This document shows positions 40,906-49,816 of a stretch of 64,000 nucleotides of DNA, piece after piece. Position numbers and translations under genes: made by a program. Position 1 is the first letter of the stretch. Each line of letters opens with the position of its first letter. Source of the stretch: Lewinella sp. JB7 (GTDB taxonomy: Bacteria > Bacteroidota > Bacteroidia > Chitinophagales > Saprospiraceae); the NCBI RefSeq assembly GCF_024297185.1, contig NZ_JANCTD010000006.1, positions 248,001-312,000 of the forward strand, read 5' to 3'. The notes beneath the pieces were generated by a model. That model ran no database searches. It was not told where the DNA came from and worked only from the letters and a program-made list of their open reading frames with translations.

Positions 40906-42762
40906 ATGCACACCGAAGACTACGAACAAGCCGTTTTTGACATTCTGGAAGACCTGCGCGCCTACCGGGAAAAGTGCGGTGACCGCTTCCGCTTCTCCGA
41001 CATCCTTCAGGAAACCGAGGTCGACGGCCGACCGGAAACCCTACAGTACGTCAATCTGGTGCAGGAGGGCGGAGGGGTACTAGGCATTGCCCTGGTCGGT
41101 TTTACCTATGTGCTGGAGGAGATGGGTATACGGTTTCTCAGTCTCGGCGGTACCAGCGCGGGCTCGATCAACACCCTGCTGATGGCCGACGCAGGGACTC
41201 CGGAGGAAAAGAAGAGCGCCCATATCCTGGACCGGATCACCCGCAAACGCTTCAGCGACTTCGTGGACGGCGGGAGCGATGCGCGCAAGCTGACCGAACT
41301 CATCCAGTCGGGCATCCGCTTCGGGGAAGGCATCGACGTAATGTCCAAACTGCCCTCCCTACTTTTGGCGTCCGGCAATCTGCCCGAGATCTTTAACGAC
41401 TTCGGCATTAACCCCGGCGATCACTTCGAGGACTGGTTGTCCGGTTTGCTCAACAACCAGAACTGGCAGGCACTAAGCGATAACTTACGCACCCTACCCG
41501 ACGATCTGATGCACGTTTCCGACTTCGGCAACAAGCGGCACCCGGTCGGGGTAGCGGAGCTGCAGCCCAAGATCGCCATCGTAGCCGCGGACATTACGAC
41601 CCAAACGAAGGTGGAATTTCCGCGAATGGCCCACCTTTACTACGAACACCCGGCGGCCCAGAACCCGGCCTGTTTCGTGCGGGCATCCATGTCGATCCCT
41701 TTCTTCTTTACCCCCAAACGGGTGTCGCTACGGTGGACCGAGGGCAAGGAGGAAGAAGTCCGCCGGCAGTGGCGGAAGTTGGCGGGCTACACCGGAGAAT
41801 TGCCCGAAGAGATCCTCTTCGTGGACGGCGGCGTGATGTCGAACTTCCCCATCGATCTGTTCCACGAAGCCGACACCGTGCCCCAACGCCCGACCATCGG
41901 CGTAAAACTGGGCGTCGACCGCAAGCATGCCAGCAAGATCACCTCGCTCGGCCAGTTTCTCGGCAGCATGCAGGAAGGCGTACGGAACCTGCGCGATCTG
42001 GAATTCATCCGCAACAACCCGGAGTACAAGGACCTGGTGGAGTACATCGACGTCGAAGGCTTCAGCTGGATCAATTTCAACATCACCGACGCCGACAAGA
42101 TGCGGCTGTTCCGCCGGGGGGCCGAGGCGGCCGCCAGCTTCCTGCGGCGCTTTAACTGGCTCGAATACAAGTCCAACATCAAGACCAACCTCCTGCAGCG
42201 CATCAAGCCCGTCCTCTGGGAACTCAGTGACGTCAAGGACCTGGACCGCACCCTGGAGGCCTTCGGCATCCGCGACAACGAAGAGATCAAGCGCAAGATC
42301 TCCTTCCTGAAGGAGCGCGAAAAGCCCTACAACATCCTCTGGATCGACGACAGCCTCACCTACCCCCTCCCAATGGCCATTCTGGACCGGCTGCATACGT
42401 ACTGCTACACCATGCGGACGAGCGACGAGGCCCACCAGCTGTTGATGAGTAACAATAAGGCCAGTCACGACCCCGACGACCGTATCGATCTGATCATCAG
42501 CGACGTGACTCGCGACGAAACCGAGGGCAGCGAAAGCACCCGGGGCCTAGATTTCGCGGCGATGCTCGCCTTCGATCCGGTACTCCGGGAAGTACCCGTC
42601 CTGTTCTACGCCCACAAACGCGAGGCCCTGGAAAAGCGGTACGGCCGCCCCCTTCCCGCGAACGTCGTGAACCACCCCGACCGGTACACCATCCTGCACG
42701 GTGACTTCATTGCCGAGGTGGTCGACGCGATCTACGCCCGGGCGCGGGAGCTCATGGTCTGA
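40906..42762 (+). CDS. Patatin-like phospholipase fused to a receiver-like domain
   Basis: 618 residues from the ATG at 40906; a GTG at 40858 would add 16 non-typical residues. The patatin domain has the oxyanion motif EGGGVLG (54-60), nucleophile GGTSAGS with Ser84, and the dyad partner DGG with Asp307. It probably hydrolyses lipids in the cytoplasm, since there is no signal peptide. From about residue 476 a second domain follows a receiver fold: NILWIDD (acidic pair D481/D482), IISDV with the phosphoacceptor-like Asp533, and VPVLFYAHKR, where the usual Thr is Tyr or Ala and the conserved Lys is unclear. It is a degenerate receiver or look-alike. The stop abuts the convergent protease gene. 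Confidence 0.85.
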   Translation: MHTEDYEQAVFDILEDLRAYREKCGDRFRFSDILQETEVDGRPETLQYVNLVQEGGGVLGIALVGFTYVLEEMGIRFLSLGGTSAGSINTLLMADAGTPEEKKSAHILDRITRKRFSDFVDGGSDARKLTELIQSGIRFGEGIDVMSKLPSLLLASGNLPEIFNDFGINPGDHFEDWLSGLLNNQNWQALSDNLRTLPDDLMHVSDFGNKRHPVGVAELQPKIAIVAADITTQTKVEFPRMAHLYYEHPAAQNPACFVRASMSIPFFFTPKRVSLRWTEGKEEEVRRQWRKLAGYTGELPEEILFVDGGVMSNFPIDLFHEADTVPQRPTIGVKLGVDRKHASKITSLGQFLGSMQEGVRNLRDLEFIRNNPEYKDLVEYIDVEGFSWINFNITDADKMRLFRRGAEAAASFLRRFNWLEYKSNIKTNLLQRIKPVLWELSDVKDLDRTLEAFGIRDNEEIKRKISFLKEREKPYNILWIDDSLTYPLPMAILDRLHTYCYTMRTSDEAHQLLMSNNKASHDPDDRIDLIISDVTRDETEGSESTRGLDFAAMLAFDPVLREVPVLFYAHKREALEKRYGRPLPANVVNHPDRYTILHGDFIAEVVDAIYARARELMV

Positions 42763-45700
42763 TCACCGACGCACGACGCGGCGAACGGCTCCGTCGACGC
42801 GCAGGAGATACACCCCGGCGGGCAGGTCGCCGGCCCGCACCACCGTCGTGCCCAGGGAAACGGGAAGCCGTTGGTGCATCCAGCGGCGCCCCGTGAGATC
42901 GTAGAGCTCTACCGAAATATCCCGGTTGCCGGGTGCCGACCAGCGTAGCTGCCAGTCGCCTGCGGTAGGATTGGGAAACACGCTCAGGCTGGCCTCGAGC
43001 GGACTCGGCCCACGTACGGGACTGATGGCATCGGGGGTAATAAGAATTTCGTGGTATTCCGTGGGAAGGTACCCGCCGGCGGCCGTCGTGACCACGAAGC
43101 CGAAGTCGTCGTTGCGGGAGGTGGTGTCCGTATTTTCGTAGACGAGTCGGGTGGCGTTGATATCGGCCTGGGTAAACGTGTCGCCGACGGCGAGCATCCG
43201 TCCGGCCAGTTCGAGGTGACCGAGCGCCGGGCCGCGGGTGAGGATGAAGTAAGTCTCCGCGGCGGGCCGTCCTTCACTGCTTACTTCGAGTTCACCGCGC
43301 AGAACGGCGTTGCGACCGAGGGGTTGCACTTCGGTGGCCGTGTTGACCAGTGTGCGGGTAGGGACGGCGGCGGCATCGGAACAGAACTCTACGCTCCAAC
43401 TGACGATCTGACCGGCTGCGCCATTCGTTTCACTGACCGCGACGGTGAGTACCCACTCGCCGTAGGTGTCTTCTCCATTAAAATCTTCCAGTTGACCCTC
43501 GGGTCGGAACACGCGCTTATCGTCGGGGGGGCAGACTACTTCCGCCGGAGCGTCATCGTCAAATCCGAGGTTGATCGAATTAGTACTGAAGCACTTTTCG
43601 GAGTACAGCTTAACGGTCGTGCCGGCGGGGCTCGTCAGGCTGAGGGATACCCGGGAAGCAAACTGGTAGTTGACCGTCACGTTGGGCAGGTTCAGGTCGT
43701 TGATGCTGCCCCGTCGTTCCACGAAGAGTTTAGATTCCCGCGTAAAGGCCCCTCCCGATCCGGGCAGGCTGATCGGGGTATCGCTGCTGTTGAGCACGTC
43801 GCAGCGGCTACTGACCGTGCGGAAGGAGGCCGTCTCCGTCCACGGGCCGGGACCGCAGGAGTTGACCGGCCGGACGCGCCAGAAGTGCAGGGTATTGGCC
43901 GGGAAGAAGTCCTCGGGAGTAAATTCGGTCTCCGTCAGTCCGGTGGCGGACGCGACCACGGTGGCCGGCGCGAAGGAGGGTGAGGTGGCGATCTGGAGGT
44001 CGTAGGTCACCGCGTTGCCGGAAGGCGTCCAGTCGAAGTCGGTGGTCAGTATGATGTCCGCTTCTCCCTCGGCGGGCCCGACCAGTTGCAGATCGGAGAA
44101 GTCATTAGCTACGACGTCGAGGACGATTTCCCGGCGGGTGTCCGCGGTGCCGGAAGCCCTTACGATCAGGGGGACGACAAGGCGCCCGGTGGTCGATACC
44201 CGCTCCAGATCGAGCGTAAGCGTGGTCGTTTGGCCGGGCAGAAGTTGCGTACGCTCGAGGGAAGCCACGAGTCCGGAGGCCAGTCCGGCGGTATCGAGGG
44301 TAAGGCCGATCGGCTCGTTATAACCGAGGACGCCACCGGCCGTGAAGGTTGCCGTCACCGTGGCGGGCAGGCAAACATTCCGGTACCGCAGATCGGAATC
44401 CAGGGTGTATGTGGGCTGCGTGGCGGCGGCAATGGTGAAGTCTTCCCCGTTCATGTTGTAGAAGATATTATCGGCCGCTTCCACGACCAGGCGCATGGCC
44501 GTGCCCAGCGTGTCGGGGACGGTCACGAAGGCGCTGCCGGTATTGGCTACGTTCGCCGCCAGCACCTGGGTAAAGGTGAGTCCACCGTCTCCGGACAGCA
44601 AAACGTTGACACGGCGGGCGAAAATGGGAAAGGTATCGGTGCCGGCGACGTCCCAGGTGACCTCCCGGTACTCCCCTACCCGCCACGGCTCCCCATCGGT
44701 GAGTTCCGGATCGCGGACGGTGAAGGGACCCGCGGCCGCGACGGCGAAACTGACCGTGGCCCAGTCCACTCCGCCCGCTGCTTCGTTATTGTCGCGGGCC
44801 GTGAGCCGAAAGGTCATATCGCGGGCATAGTCGGGCAGTACTTCGTCGTTGGAGCTGATCTTATTGGCTACCCGGTCGACACGGGGAAAGTACCGGGTGT
44901 GGCCGTCCGCGGTGGGCGGTACGGAACGGAACAGGGGGGCGGTGCCCTCCGGATCATTGATGTCCGAAGCGGGCCCCAGGTCGTACTGTTCCCAGTTGTA
45001 GGTCAGCTGCTCCGCCGGGTCGTTGGCGTCGGTGGCCGTCCCCGTAAGCCGGAAGGGAGTGCTGCGGGGGATGTAAAATTCGTCGGCGTAGTCCAGCCGG
45101 ACGGCGGGCGTCACGTTCTCCGTTTCGATCACGGTGGCGCAGGAACTGGCGACGCCCTGCCGCGTCGTATACAGGAATTGTTGCAGGCTGGCGGTGTGGT
45201 AGTAGGGATCCACCGGGCCGATGTTCTGACTGCCGCAGGCACCGCCGTAGGACATGATCGTGGTGCCGGCGCCGGGTTCGTAGGCGGTATTGCCGGCCCG
45301 TTGCTCCTGAGCGCCCGGGCAGTTGTTGAAGGTGTGGGAAACCGCGAACTGGTGGGCGATCTCGTGGGCCATGATCCGTTCGGCGGTGCGGGCGACGTTG
45401 GTGCCCTGCAAGCAGGTCACGCCCCGGGTTTTGCTGCCGCTGCAGGCCAGTCCGCTCACCACCCCGCCCACGTCGATGCAGCTGGAGGTAAGCACGTGGC
45501 CCAGATCGTAGGCCGTAGAGGGAATGTCGTTCATCCGGAAGGCTTCGATCACCTGCTCCAGCAGGCCGCCGCCCTCGTCCGAATCGGTAAAGGGGTCGGT
45601 GGCGGGATCGAGGAAAATGAGTTGTTCGGAAACGGCGAGCAGGTTCATGCGCACGCCGACCTCCCGCTCGAAGATGGCGTTGATGGTGCTTACGGCGGTG

Positions 45701-46353
45701 TTGAAGGCCGCCAGCACGTCCTCCTTCGTGCCGCCCACCCGCCGGGCGAATTCTCCGGTATTGGTGAGGGCCAGATCGTACTGGCGGAGTTCGCGGGCGG
45801 CGGCATAGCTTTTGGGAGTAAATGCGGCTCCCGCGGCCCCGCCCAGCTTATCTGGCTTTACGTAGTTGAGGGGGTCGGCGGGATTGTAGCCACAAGCGAG
45901 CGGGGCGCTGTCTTCCGCCCCGGCGTACTCGGCGGAATAAAATACGAGATGAAGGCCCTTACCCGCCTCCGCCGGCTGTATGGCAAAGGTGCCCCGGGGT
46001 CCGCGCAGGAGGGCATCCACGCCCCGGTGGGACACGGCGATCCGTCCGGCACCCCATTCTCCCTCTACCCGGTAGCTGCCGATGCTCGGGTACCGGCGTG
46101 CCAGTTCGGGCGCGAATACGGGATCGCTTACCGCCCGGAAGGTAGCGTACTTCCCGTTCGGAAGCGGAAGCTCGACCGTCAACTTCTTGGCGTGGAGTTG
46201 CCGGCGGAAATGCCCCAGGTCGAGACGCGTCTCCACGTACGTCCCCTGCACCTCCACCGGAGTGGACGACGTGAGGGGCTGGAAAGTGAAGGCGGACTGA
46301 GACCAAACATTTGCCCCCGTCAGCAGGAGGCCCAGGAGTAAAAAAAGCGGCAT
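42763..46353 (-). CDS. Secreted zinc metalloprotease with P-domain and type IX secretion signal, 1196 aa
   Basis: A signal peptide (FLLLGLLLTGANVWSQ) and a prodomain-like region precede a metzincin domain with HEIAHQFAVSHTFN around residue 330 (reprolysin-like HExxHxxxxxH zinc site) and a nearby IMSYGGACGS Met-turn. Then come beta-sandwich regions, a fibronectin-type segment (FDWTPSGNAVTYDLQIATSPSF), a proprotein-convertase P/HomoB domain (VTVNYQFASRVSLSLTSPAGTTVKL) and a cadherin-like repeat. The C-terminal ~85 residues (SVFPNPTAGDWQLRW, VELYDLTGRR, LPAGVYLLRV) are a type A T9SS sorting domain. It is exported to the surface to degrade protein. Confidence 0.93.
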   Translation of the reverse strand: MPLFLLLGLLLTGANVWSQSAFTFQPLTSSTPVEVQGTYVETRLDLGHFRRQLHAKKLTVELPLPNGKYATFRAVSDPVFAPELARRYPSIGSYRVEGEWGAGRIAVSHRGVDALLRGPRGTFAIQPAEAGKGLHLVFYSAEYAGAEDSAPLACGYNPADPLNYVKPDKLGGAAGAAFTPKSYAAARELRQYDLALTNTGEFARRVGGTKEDVLAAFNTAVSTINAIFEREVGVRMNLLAVSEQLIFLDPATDPFTDSDEGGGLLEQVIEAFRMNDIPSTAYDLGHVLTSSCIDVGGVVSGLACSGSKTRGVTCLQGTNVARTAERIMAHEIAHQFAVSHTFNNCPGAQEQRAGNTAYEPGAGTTIMSYGGACGSQNIGPVDPYYHTASLQQFLYTTRQGVASSCATVIETENVTPAVRLDYADEFYIPRSTPFRLTGTATDANDPAEQLTYNWEQYDLGPASDINDPEGTAPLFRSVPPTADGHTRYFPRVDRVANKISSNDEVLPDYARDMTFRLTARDNNEAAGGVDWATVSFAVAAAGPFTVRDPELTDGEPWRVGEYREVTWDVAGTDTFPIFARRVNVLLSGDGGLTFTQVLAANVANTGSAFVTVPDTLGTAMRLVVEAADNIFYNMNGEDFTIAAATQPTYTLDSDLRYRNVCLPATVTATFTAGGVLGYNEPIGLTLDTAGLASGLVASLERTQLLPGQTTTLTLDLERVSTTGRLVVPLIVRASGTADTRREIVLDVVANDFSDLQLVGPAEGEADIILTTDFDWTPSGNAVTYDLQIATSPSFAPATVVASATGLTETEFTPEDFFPANTLHFWRVRPVNSCGPGPWTETASFRTVSSRCDVLNSSDTPISLPGSGGAFTRESKLFVERRGSINDLNLPNVTVNYQFASRVSLSLTSPAGTTVKLYSEKCFSTNSINLGFDDDAPAEVVCPPDDKRVFRPEGQLEDFNGEDTYGEWVLTVAVSETNGAAGQIVSWSVEFCSDAAAVPTRTLVNTATEVQPLGRNAVLRGELEVSSEGRPAAETYFILTRGPALGHLELAGRMLAVGDTFTQADINATRLVYENTDTTSRNDDFGFVVTTAAGGYLPTEYHEILITPDAISPVRGPSPLEASLSVFPNPTAGDWQLRWSAPGNRDISVELYDLTGRRWMHQRLPVSLGTTVVRAGDLPAGVYLLRVDGAVRRVVRR

Positions 46354-46372
46354 ACGGGGCGGTTGTGGGTGC

Positions 46373-46380
46373 TAAAGGTA
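46373..46380 (-). promoter_or_regulatory. -7 box for the secreted metalloprotease gene
   Basis: Minus-strand TACCTTTA, as before the cyclophilin gene, 19 nt upstream of the ATG at 46353. It differs from the consensus in the last base. Confidence 0.35.
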
Positions 46381-46410
46381 AAACCGCCCGCCCGCCCCGA
46401 ATGTCGCCGG

Positions 46411-47892
46411 TCAGTACCGGGCGGGTTTTTCTCCGGGCAAGGCGTCGCGGATGAAGGTGCGCAGGTCGTCGTTCGCGGCTTCCAGGTCGGCGCGACGCAG
46501 GTACATCATATGTCCGCTGAAGTAACCCTTGAAACTCAGCCGATCCCGCATGCGCCCACTGGGATCGAGGTGCCAGAGGTTATACTTGGCGTCGTAGTAA
46601 TTGGTGGCGCCGTCGAAGTAGCCCGACTGGATCATCACGTTGAGGTAGGGATTTTGTGCCATGGCCTGGCGGAGGTTGGGGCCGGTGCGGTCGCCGGAGC
46701 GATCCCAGGGGTGGACGGGTCCGAACATGTTGTACTGCAGATCGGTGCGGAAGCCCAGTTCCTCGCGGAGATAGTAATTGATGGCCGGGGTGAAGGAGTG
46801 CAGCCAGCTCGTGAGTTCGCTGTTGTAGTCGGGCGAGTCGCCGGCGGCCATCGCATCGATGCCCCGGTAACGGCTGTCGAGGCGACCGACCGTGTAATTG
46901 CCCGCATCCTCTCCGCGGAGCAGGTTCTTCCAGAAGTAGCTGGTCGAGATCATCAGGTTGTTATCGATCCATTCCTGGGGGTCGAGGCCGGAGTAGCGGG
47001 TGAGGGTATAGGCGATTTCGCGTTTGCGCTCCTCATCGAGGCTCATACCGGCGGCCAGGGCGGGGAGCAGTTCGTCGCGGGTGTAGGCTTCCACCTCTTC
47101 CAGCAGCACTTCCAGCTCTTGTCCCTGCTGGGCGGGTGGCAGGCGATTATGGTACCAGGCCGCCGCGGCGAAGTAGGGCAAGCGGTTGGCGGCCTTCACG
47201 ATGCCGTCGCGTTCGATGCCGATGTCGGTGGGCGATACCAGGATCACCCCGTTGAGGTACATCCAGCGGGCGTTCTGCAGTTCGAGAGCGAGGCCGGAAA
47301 CGCGGGTGGTGCCGTAGCTCTCGCCGATCAGGAATTTGGGGGAGCGCCAGCGATCGTGGCGGCTGACCCAGTTGCTGACCCAGTCGGCCAGGTATTCGAT
47401 GTCCTGATTGACGCCGAAGAACTGTTCCCGGTCCGCGCCCTCCACCATGCGGCTGAAGCCGGTATTGACGGGGTTGACGAATACGATGTCGGTGACGTCG
47501 AGAACCGAGAAGGGGTTATCGCTCACGCCGTAGGGCTGTACGGGGTAGCCTTCCTCGTCGATGTTGAGCACCTTGGGGCCGGTGTAGGCCAGATGCATCC
47601 ATACGGAGGCCGATCCCGGCCCGCCGTTGAAACTGATGAGGAGCGGACGGTTGGGGTCATCGCCGTCCGTGCGCCGGTAGTAGGTGTAGTGCAGGCCGGC
47701 GGTTACCTTGTCCTTGTCGTCGTAAACGGGCTGTACGCCGGTCTCAACGCGGTAGGGGACGCGCTGTCCGCCGATGGTGACGGTATGGTTGGAAAAGATG
47801 GCGGTATCGAGGGGGAGTTTCCGGCTATGCTCCTGTCCGGAGAGCGGCAGGAGAAACAAAAGGCACAGCCCGGCGAGCAAGTAACGCGACAT
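46411..47892 (-). CDS. Exported serine carboxypeptidase (peptidase S10 family)
   Basis: 493 residues from the ATG at 47892; the frame is open further upstream, but that part lies in the divergent ABC gene and is rejected. A signal peptide (YLLAGLCLLFLLPLSGQ) leads to the S10 motifs NGGPGSAS (89-96), DVTDIVFVNPVNTGFSR, the nucleophile GESYGTTR with Ser192, and a C-terminal region with YFSGHMMYL providing the catalytic His. The Asp of the triad should be in VMIQSGYFDGATNY. Carboxypeptidase activity in the periplasm or outside is expected. It is divergent to the ABC exporter. Confidence 0.88.
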   Translation of the reverse strand: MSRYLLAGLCLLFLLPLSGQEHSRKLPLDTAIFSNHTVTIGGQRVPYRVETGVQPVYDDKDKVTAGLHYTYYRRTDGDDPNRPLLISFNGGPGSASVWMHLAYTGPKVLNIDEEGYPVQPYGVSDNPFSVLDVTDIVFVNPVNTGFSRMVEGADREQFFGVNQDIEYLADWVSNWVSRHDRWRSPKFLIGESYGTTRVSGLALELQNARWMYLNGVILVSPTDIGIERDGIVKAANRLPYFAAAAWYHNRLPPAQQGQELEVLLEEVEAYTRDELLPALAAGMSLDEERKREIAYTLTRYSGLDPQEWIDNNLMISTSYFWKNLLRGEDAGNYTVGRLDSRYRGIDAMAAGDSPDYNSELTSWLHSFTPAINYYLREELGFRTDLQYNMFGPVHPWDRSGDRTGPNLRQAMAQNPYLNVMIQSGYFDGATNYYDAKYNLWHLDPSGRMRDRLSFKGYFSGHMMYLRRADLEAANDDLRTFIRDALPGEKPARY

Positions 47893-47924
47893 TATGGTAT
47901 AGCTTTGTGATGGATCTAACGGGC

Positions 47925-47932
47925 TAAAAGTA
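47925..47932 (-). promoter_or_regulatory. Possible -7 box for the carboxypeptidase gene
   Basis: Minus-strand TACTTTTA, one base from consensus, 32 nt upstream of the ATG at 47892 in the divergent spacer. Confidence 0.3.
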
Positions 47933-47940
47933 TCGAAAAG

Positions 47941-49734
47941 TTGAAAGGCACCCTGCGGCAGTGGGCTGAGTTCTTCTCCAGCAACCCCTACCAGCACCTG
48001 TTGAGCACGTCCTGGCACTACGCCCGGGGGATGCGGGGGCGGTACGTACTGATCTACGCCATGTTCACCTGCGTGAACCTCATCGTCTCCCTGCAGCCCA
48101 TCATTTTCGGCTACTTCATCAACTACCTCCAGGAGGGGCGGGGCGACCTCATCACCGCGGCCTGGATCTACGGTGGGGCATACCTGGCCACCATTCTGGG
48201 ATTCTGGGCCTTTCAGTGGCCCGCCCGCCTGATGGAGCGGCGCATGGCCTACGAGATCAGCCGTCGCCTGCTCACCGAAACCTACGACCGCGTGGTGCAC
48301 CTACCCCTGGAATGGCACCGGCGGCACCACAGCGGGGATACCATTAACCGGACGCGCAAGGCCTACGAGGCGCTCAAGACCTTCTTCGACGACGGGTTCG
48401 TGTACTTCCAGACCCTGGTGCGCATGTTCTTTTCCATCGTGGCCATCATCTACTTCAGCGCCGTTTTCGGCGGGGTCGCGGGAGCCACGGGGATACTGAT
48501 CGTGCTGGCGGTACTGGCATTCGACCGCCCCATCATCGCGGTCACGAAAGAAACCAACGAGCGGGAGAATGACCTGCTGGCCGGCCTTACCGACAATCTC
48601 GGCAACATCATCACCGTCACCACCCTACGGCTCGGCAAGCAGACGCTCAAACGGATTGACAAGCGCATCGCCGCGGTATGGCCACCGTTTCTGCGGAATA
48701 CTCAACTCAACGAGCAGAAGTGGTTTACTACCGGCGTGCTCATCGGACTGATGTACGTGACCATCGTGGTGGGCTACGTATACCAGAACTACGTGCCCGG
48801 GAGGGTATTTCTGGTAGGCGGGCTGGTGACCCTGATCGGTTACGTCACCCAGTTCACAAACATGTTCAACGCCCTCACCGGGCAGTACAATACCGTCATT
48901 CGGCTGCGGGCGGACCTGGCCGCCATCGACCCCATCACGGAAGCCTACCGCAGCCGGTCGCGCCCCGAACTGCCCGCCGGTGCTAAGGTGAACAAGGGTT
49001 GGCAGACCATCGGTATCGACAACCTCCACTTCACGTACGACCGGGAGAGCGAAGACGCCCGGGGCCTCACCGACGTGAGCATTACCCTCGGCCGCGGGCA
49101 ACGCATCGCGTTTATCGGACCCAGTGGCAGCGGCAAGACTACCCTACTCTACAACCTGCGTGGTCTTTACCCTCCGGATTCGATCACGGTACGCTTCGAC
49201 GGGCAACCAGTCGACTCCGCCGCCCAATTGTATGAGCAGACAACCCTCATTCCCCAGAGCCCCGAGATCTTCGAGGATAGCATCCTGCAGAACCTTACCA
49301 TGGGTCTACCCCGAAAGCCGGCCGCCATTGATAAGGCGCTGCACCTGGCCGCCATGGAGGACGTGGTAGCCAAGGCCGAGCACGGTCTCGATACTCACCT
49401 CTCCGAAGGCGGCGCCAACCTTAGCGGTGGGCAGCGGCAACGGCTTAGCATCGCCCGGGGATTATTAGCGGCCGATACTTCTACCCTCCTGTTGTTGGAT
49501 GAGCCGACCAGCAGTCTCGACCCCCACTCCGAAACCCTGGTGTACCAGCGGCTCTTCGCCGCTTTCCCGGATAAGACGATCGTCTCCACCCTGCACCGTC
49601 TACACTTGCTGCGGGAGTTCGACTACATCTATTACCTCGAAGGCGGGCGGGTAGTCCACGAGGGCACGCTGGAGGAGCTGCTGGGGGCCAGCGGGACGTT
49701 TCGGATGCTGTGGGAGCAGCAGGCGGCCGGCTAG
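47941..49734 (+). CDS. ABC exporter with fused membrane and ATPase domains
   Basis: 597 residues from a TTG start. Six membrane helices (for example YVLIYAMFTCVNLIVSLQPIIFGYF, FQTLVRMFFSIVAIIYFSAVF, TGVLIGLMYVTIVVGYVY) form a type IV exporter core, with the cytoplasmic loop HLPLEWHRRHHSGDTINRTRKA. The ATPase has Walker A GPSGSGKTT at about residues 393-401, Q-loop LIPQSPEIFEDSIL, signature LSGGQRQRLSIARGLL, Walker B LLLLDEPTSSLD and H-loop STLHR. Most resemble homodimeric lipid or drug exporters; the substrate is unknown. It is transcribed away from the carboxypeptidase gene. Confidence 0.92.
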   Translation: MKGTLRQWAEFFSSNPYQHLLSTSWHYARGMRGRYVLIYAMFTCVNLIVSLQPIIFGYFINYLQEGRGDLITAAWIYGGAYLATILGFWAFQWPARLMERRMAYEISRRLLTETYDRVVHLPLEWHRRHHSGDTINRTRKAYEALKTFFDDGFVYFQTLVRMFFSIVAIIYFSAVFGGVAGATGILIVLAVLAFDRPIIAVTKETNERENDLLAGLTDNLGNIITVTTLRLGKQTLKRIDKRIAAVWPPFLRNTQLNEQKWFTTGVLIGLMYVTIVVGYVYQNYVPGRVFLVGGLVTLIGYVTQFTNMFNALTGQYNTVIRLRADLAAIDPITEAYRSRSRPELPAGAKVNKGWQTIGIDNLHFTYDRESEDARGLTDVSITLGRGQRIAFIGPSGSGKTTLLYNLRGLYPPDSITVRFDGQPVDSAAQLYEQTTLIPQSPEIFEDSILQNLTMGLPRKPAAIDKALHLAAMEDVVAKAEHGLDTHLSEGGANLSGGQRQRLSIARGLLAADTSTLLLLDEPTSSLDPHSETLVYQRLFAAFPDKTIVSTLHRLHLLREFDYIYYLEGGRVVHEGTLEELLGASGTFRMLWEQQAAG

Positions 49735-49801
49735 CGTCGGCTTCAGTCGACATGCCGCCTGAGCTACGTATAATGTCGGCATAAGGGCTGAAGCCGTCGC
49801 T
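49733..49801 (+). repeat. Long interrupted hairpin between ABC exporter and YfcC genes
   Basis: The arms AGCGTCGGCTTCAG (49733-49746) and CTGAAGCCGTCGCT (49788-49801) pair at 13 of 14 positions, with an inner ATGCCG/CGGCAT pair. The left arm overlaps the ABC stop codon and the right arm ends 3 nt before the next -7 box. No T run follows, so it may be a repeat element or a weak terminator. Confidence 0.7.
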
Positions 49802-49804
49802 ACA

Positions 49805-49812
49805 TATCTTTG
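49805..49812 (+). promoter_or_regulatory. -7 box for the YfcC-type transporter gene
   Basis: TATCTTTG is a perfect TAnnTTTG match 4 nt before the ATG at 49817, so the mRNA is likely leaderless. Confidence 0.5.
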
Positions 49813-49816
49813 GCCT

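Noticed and set aside
44086-46341. 751-codon plus-strand frame across the secreted protease gene
   Set aside because: Antisense shadow of a protein with a zinc motif, P-domain and T9SS domain; no coherent domain in the shadow.
46363-47910. 515-codon plus-strand frame across the carboxypeptidase gene
   Set aside because: Antisense shadow; the S10 motifs are on the minus strand.
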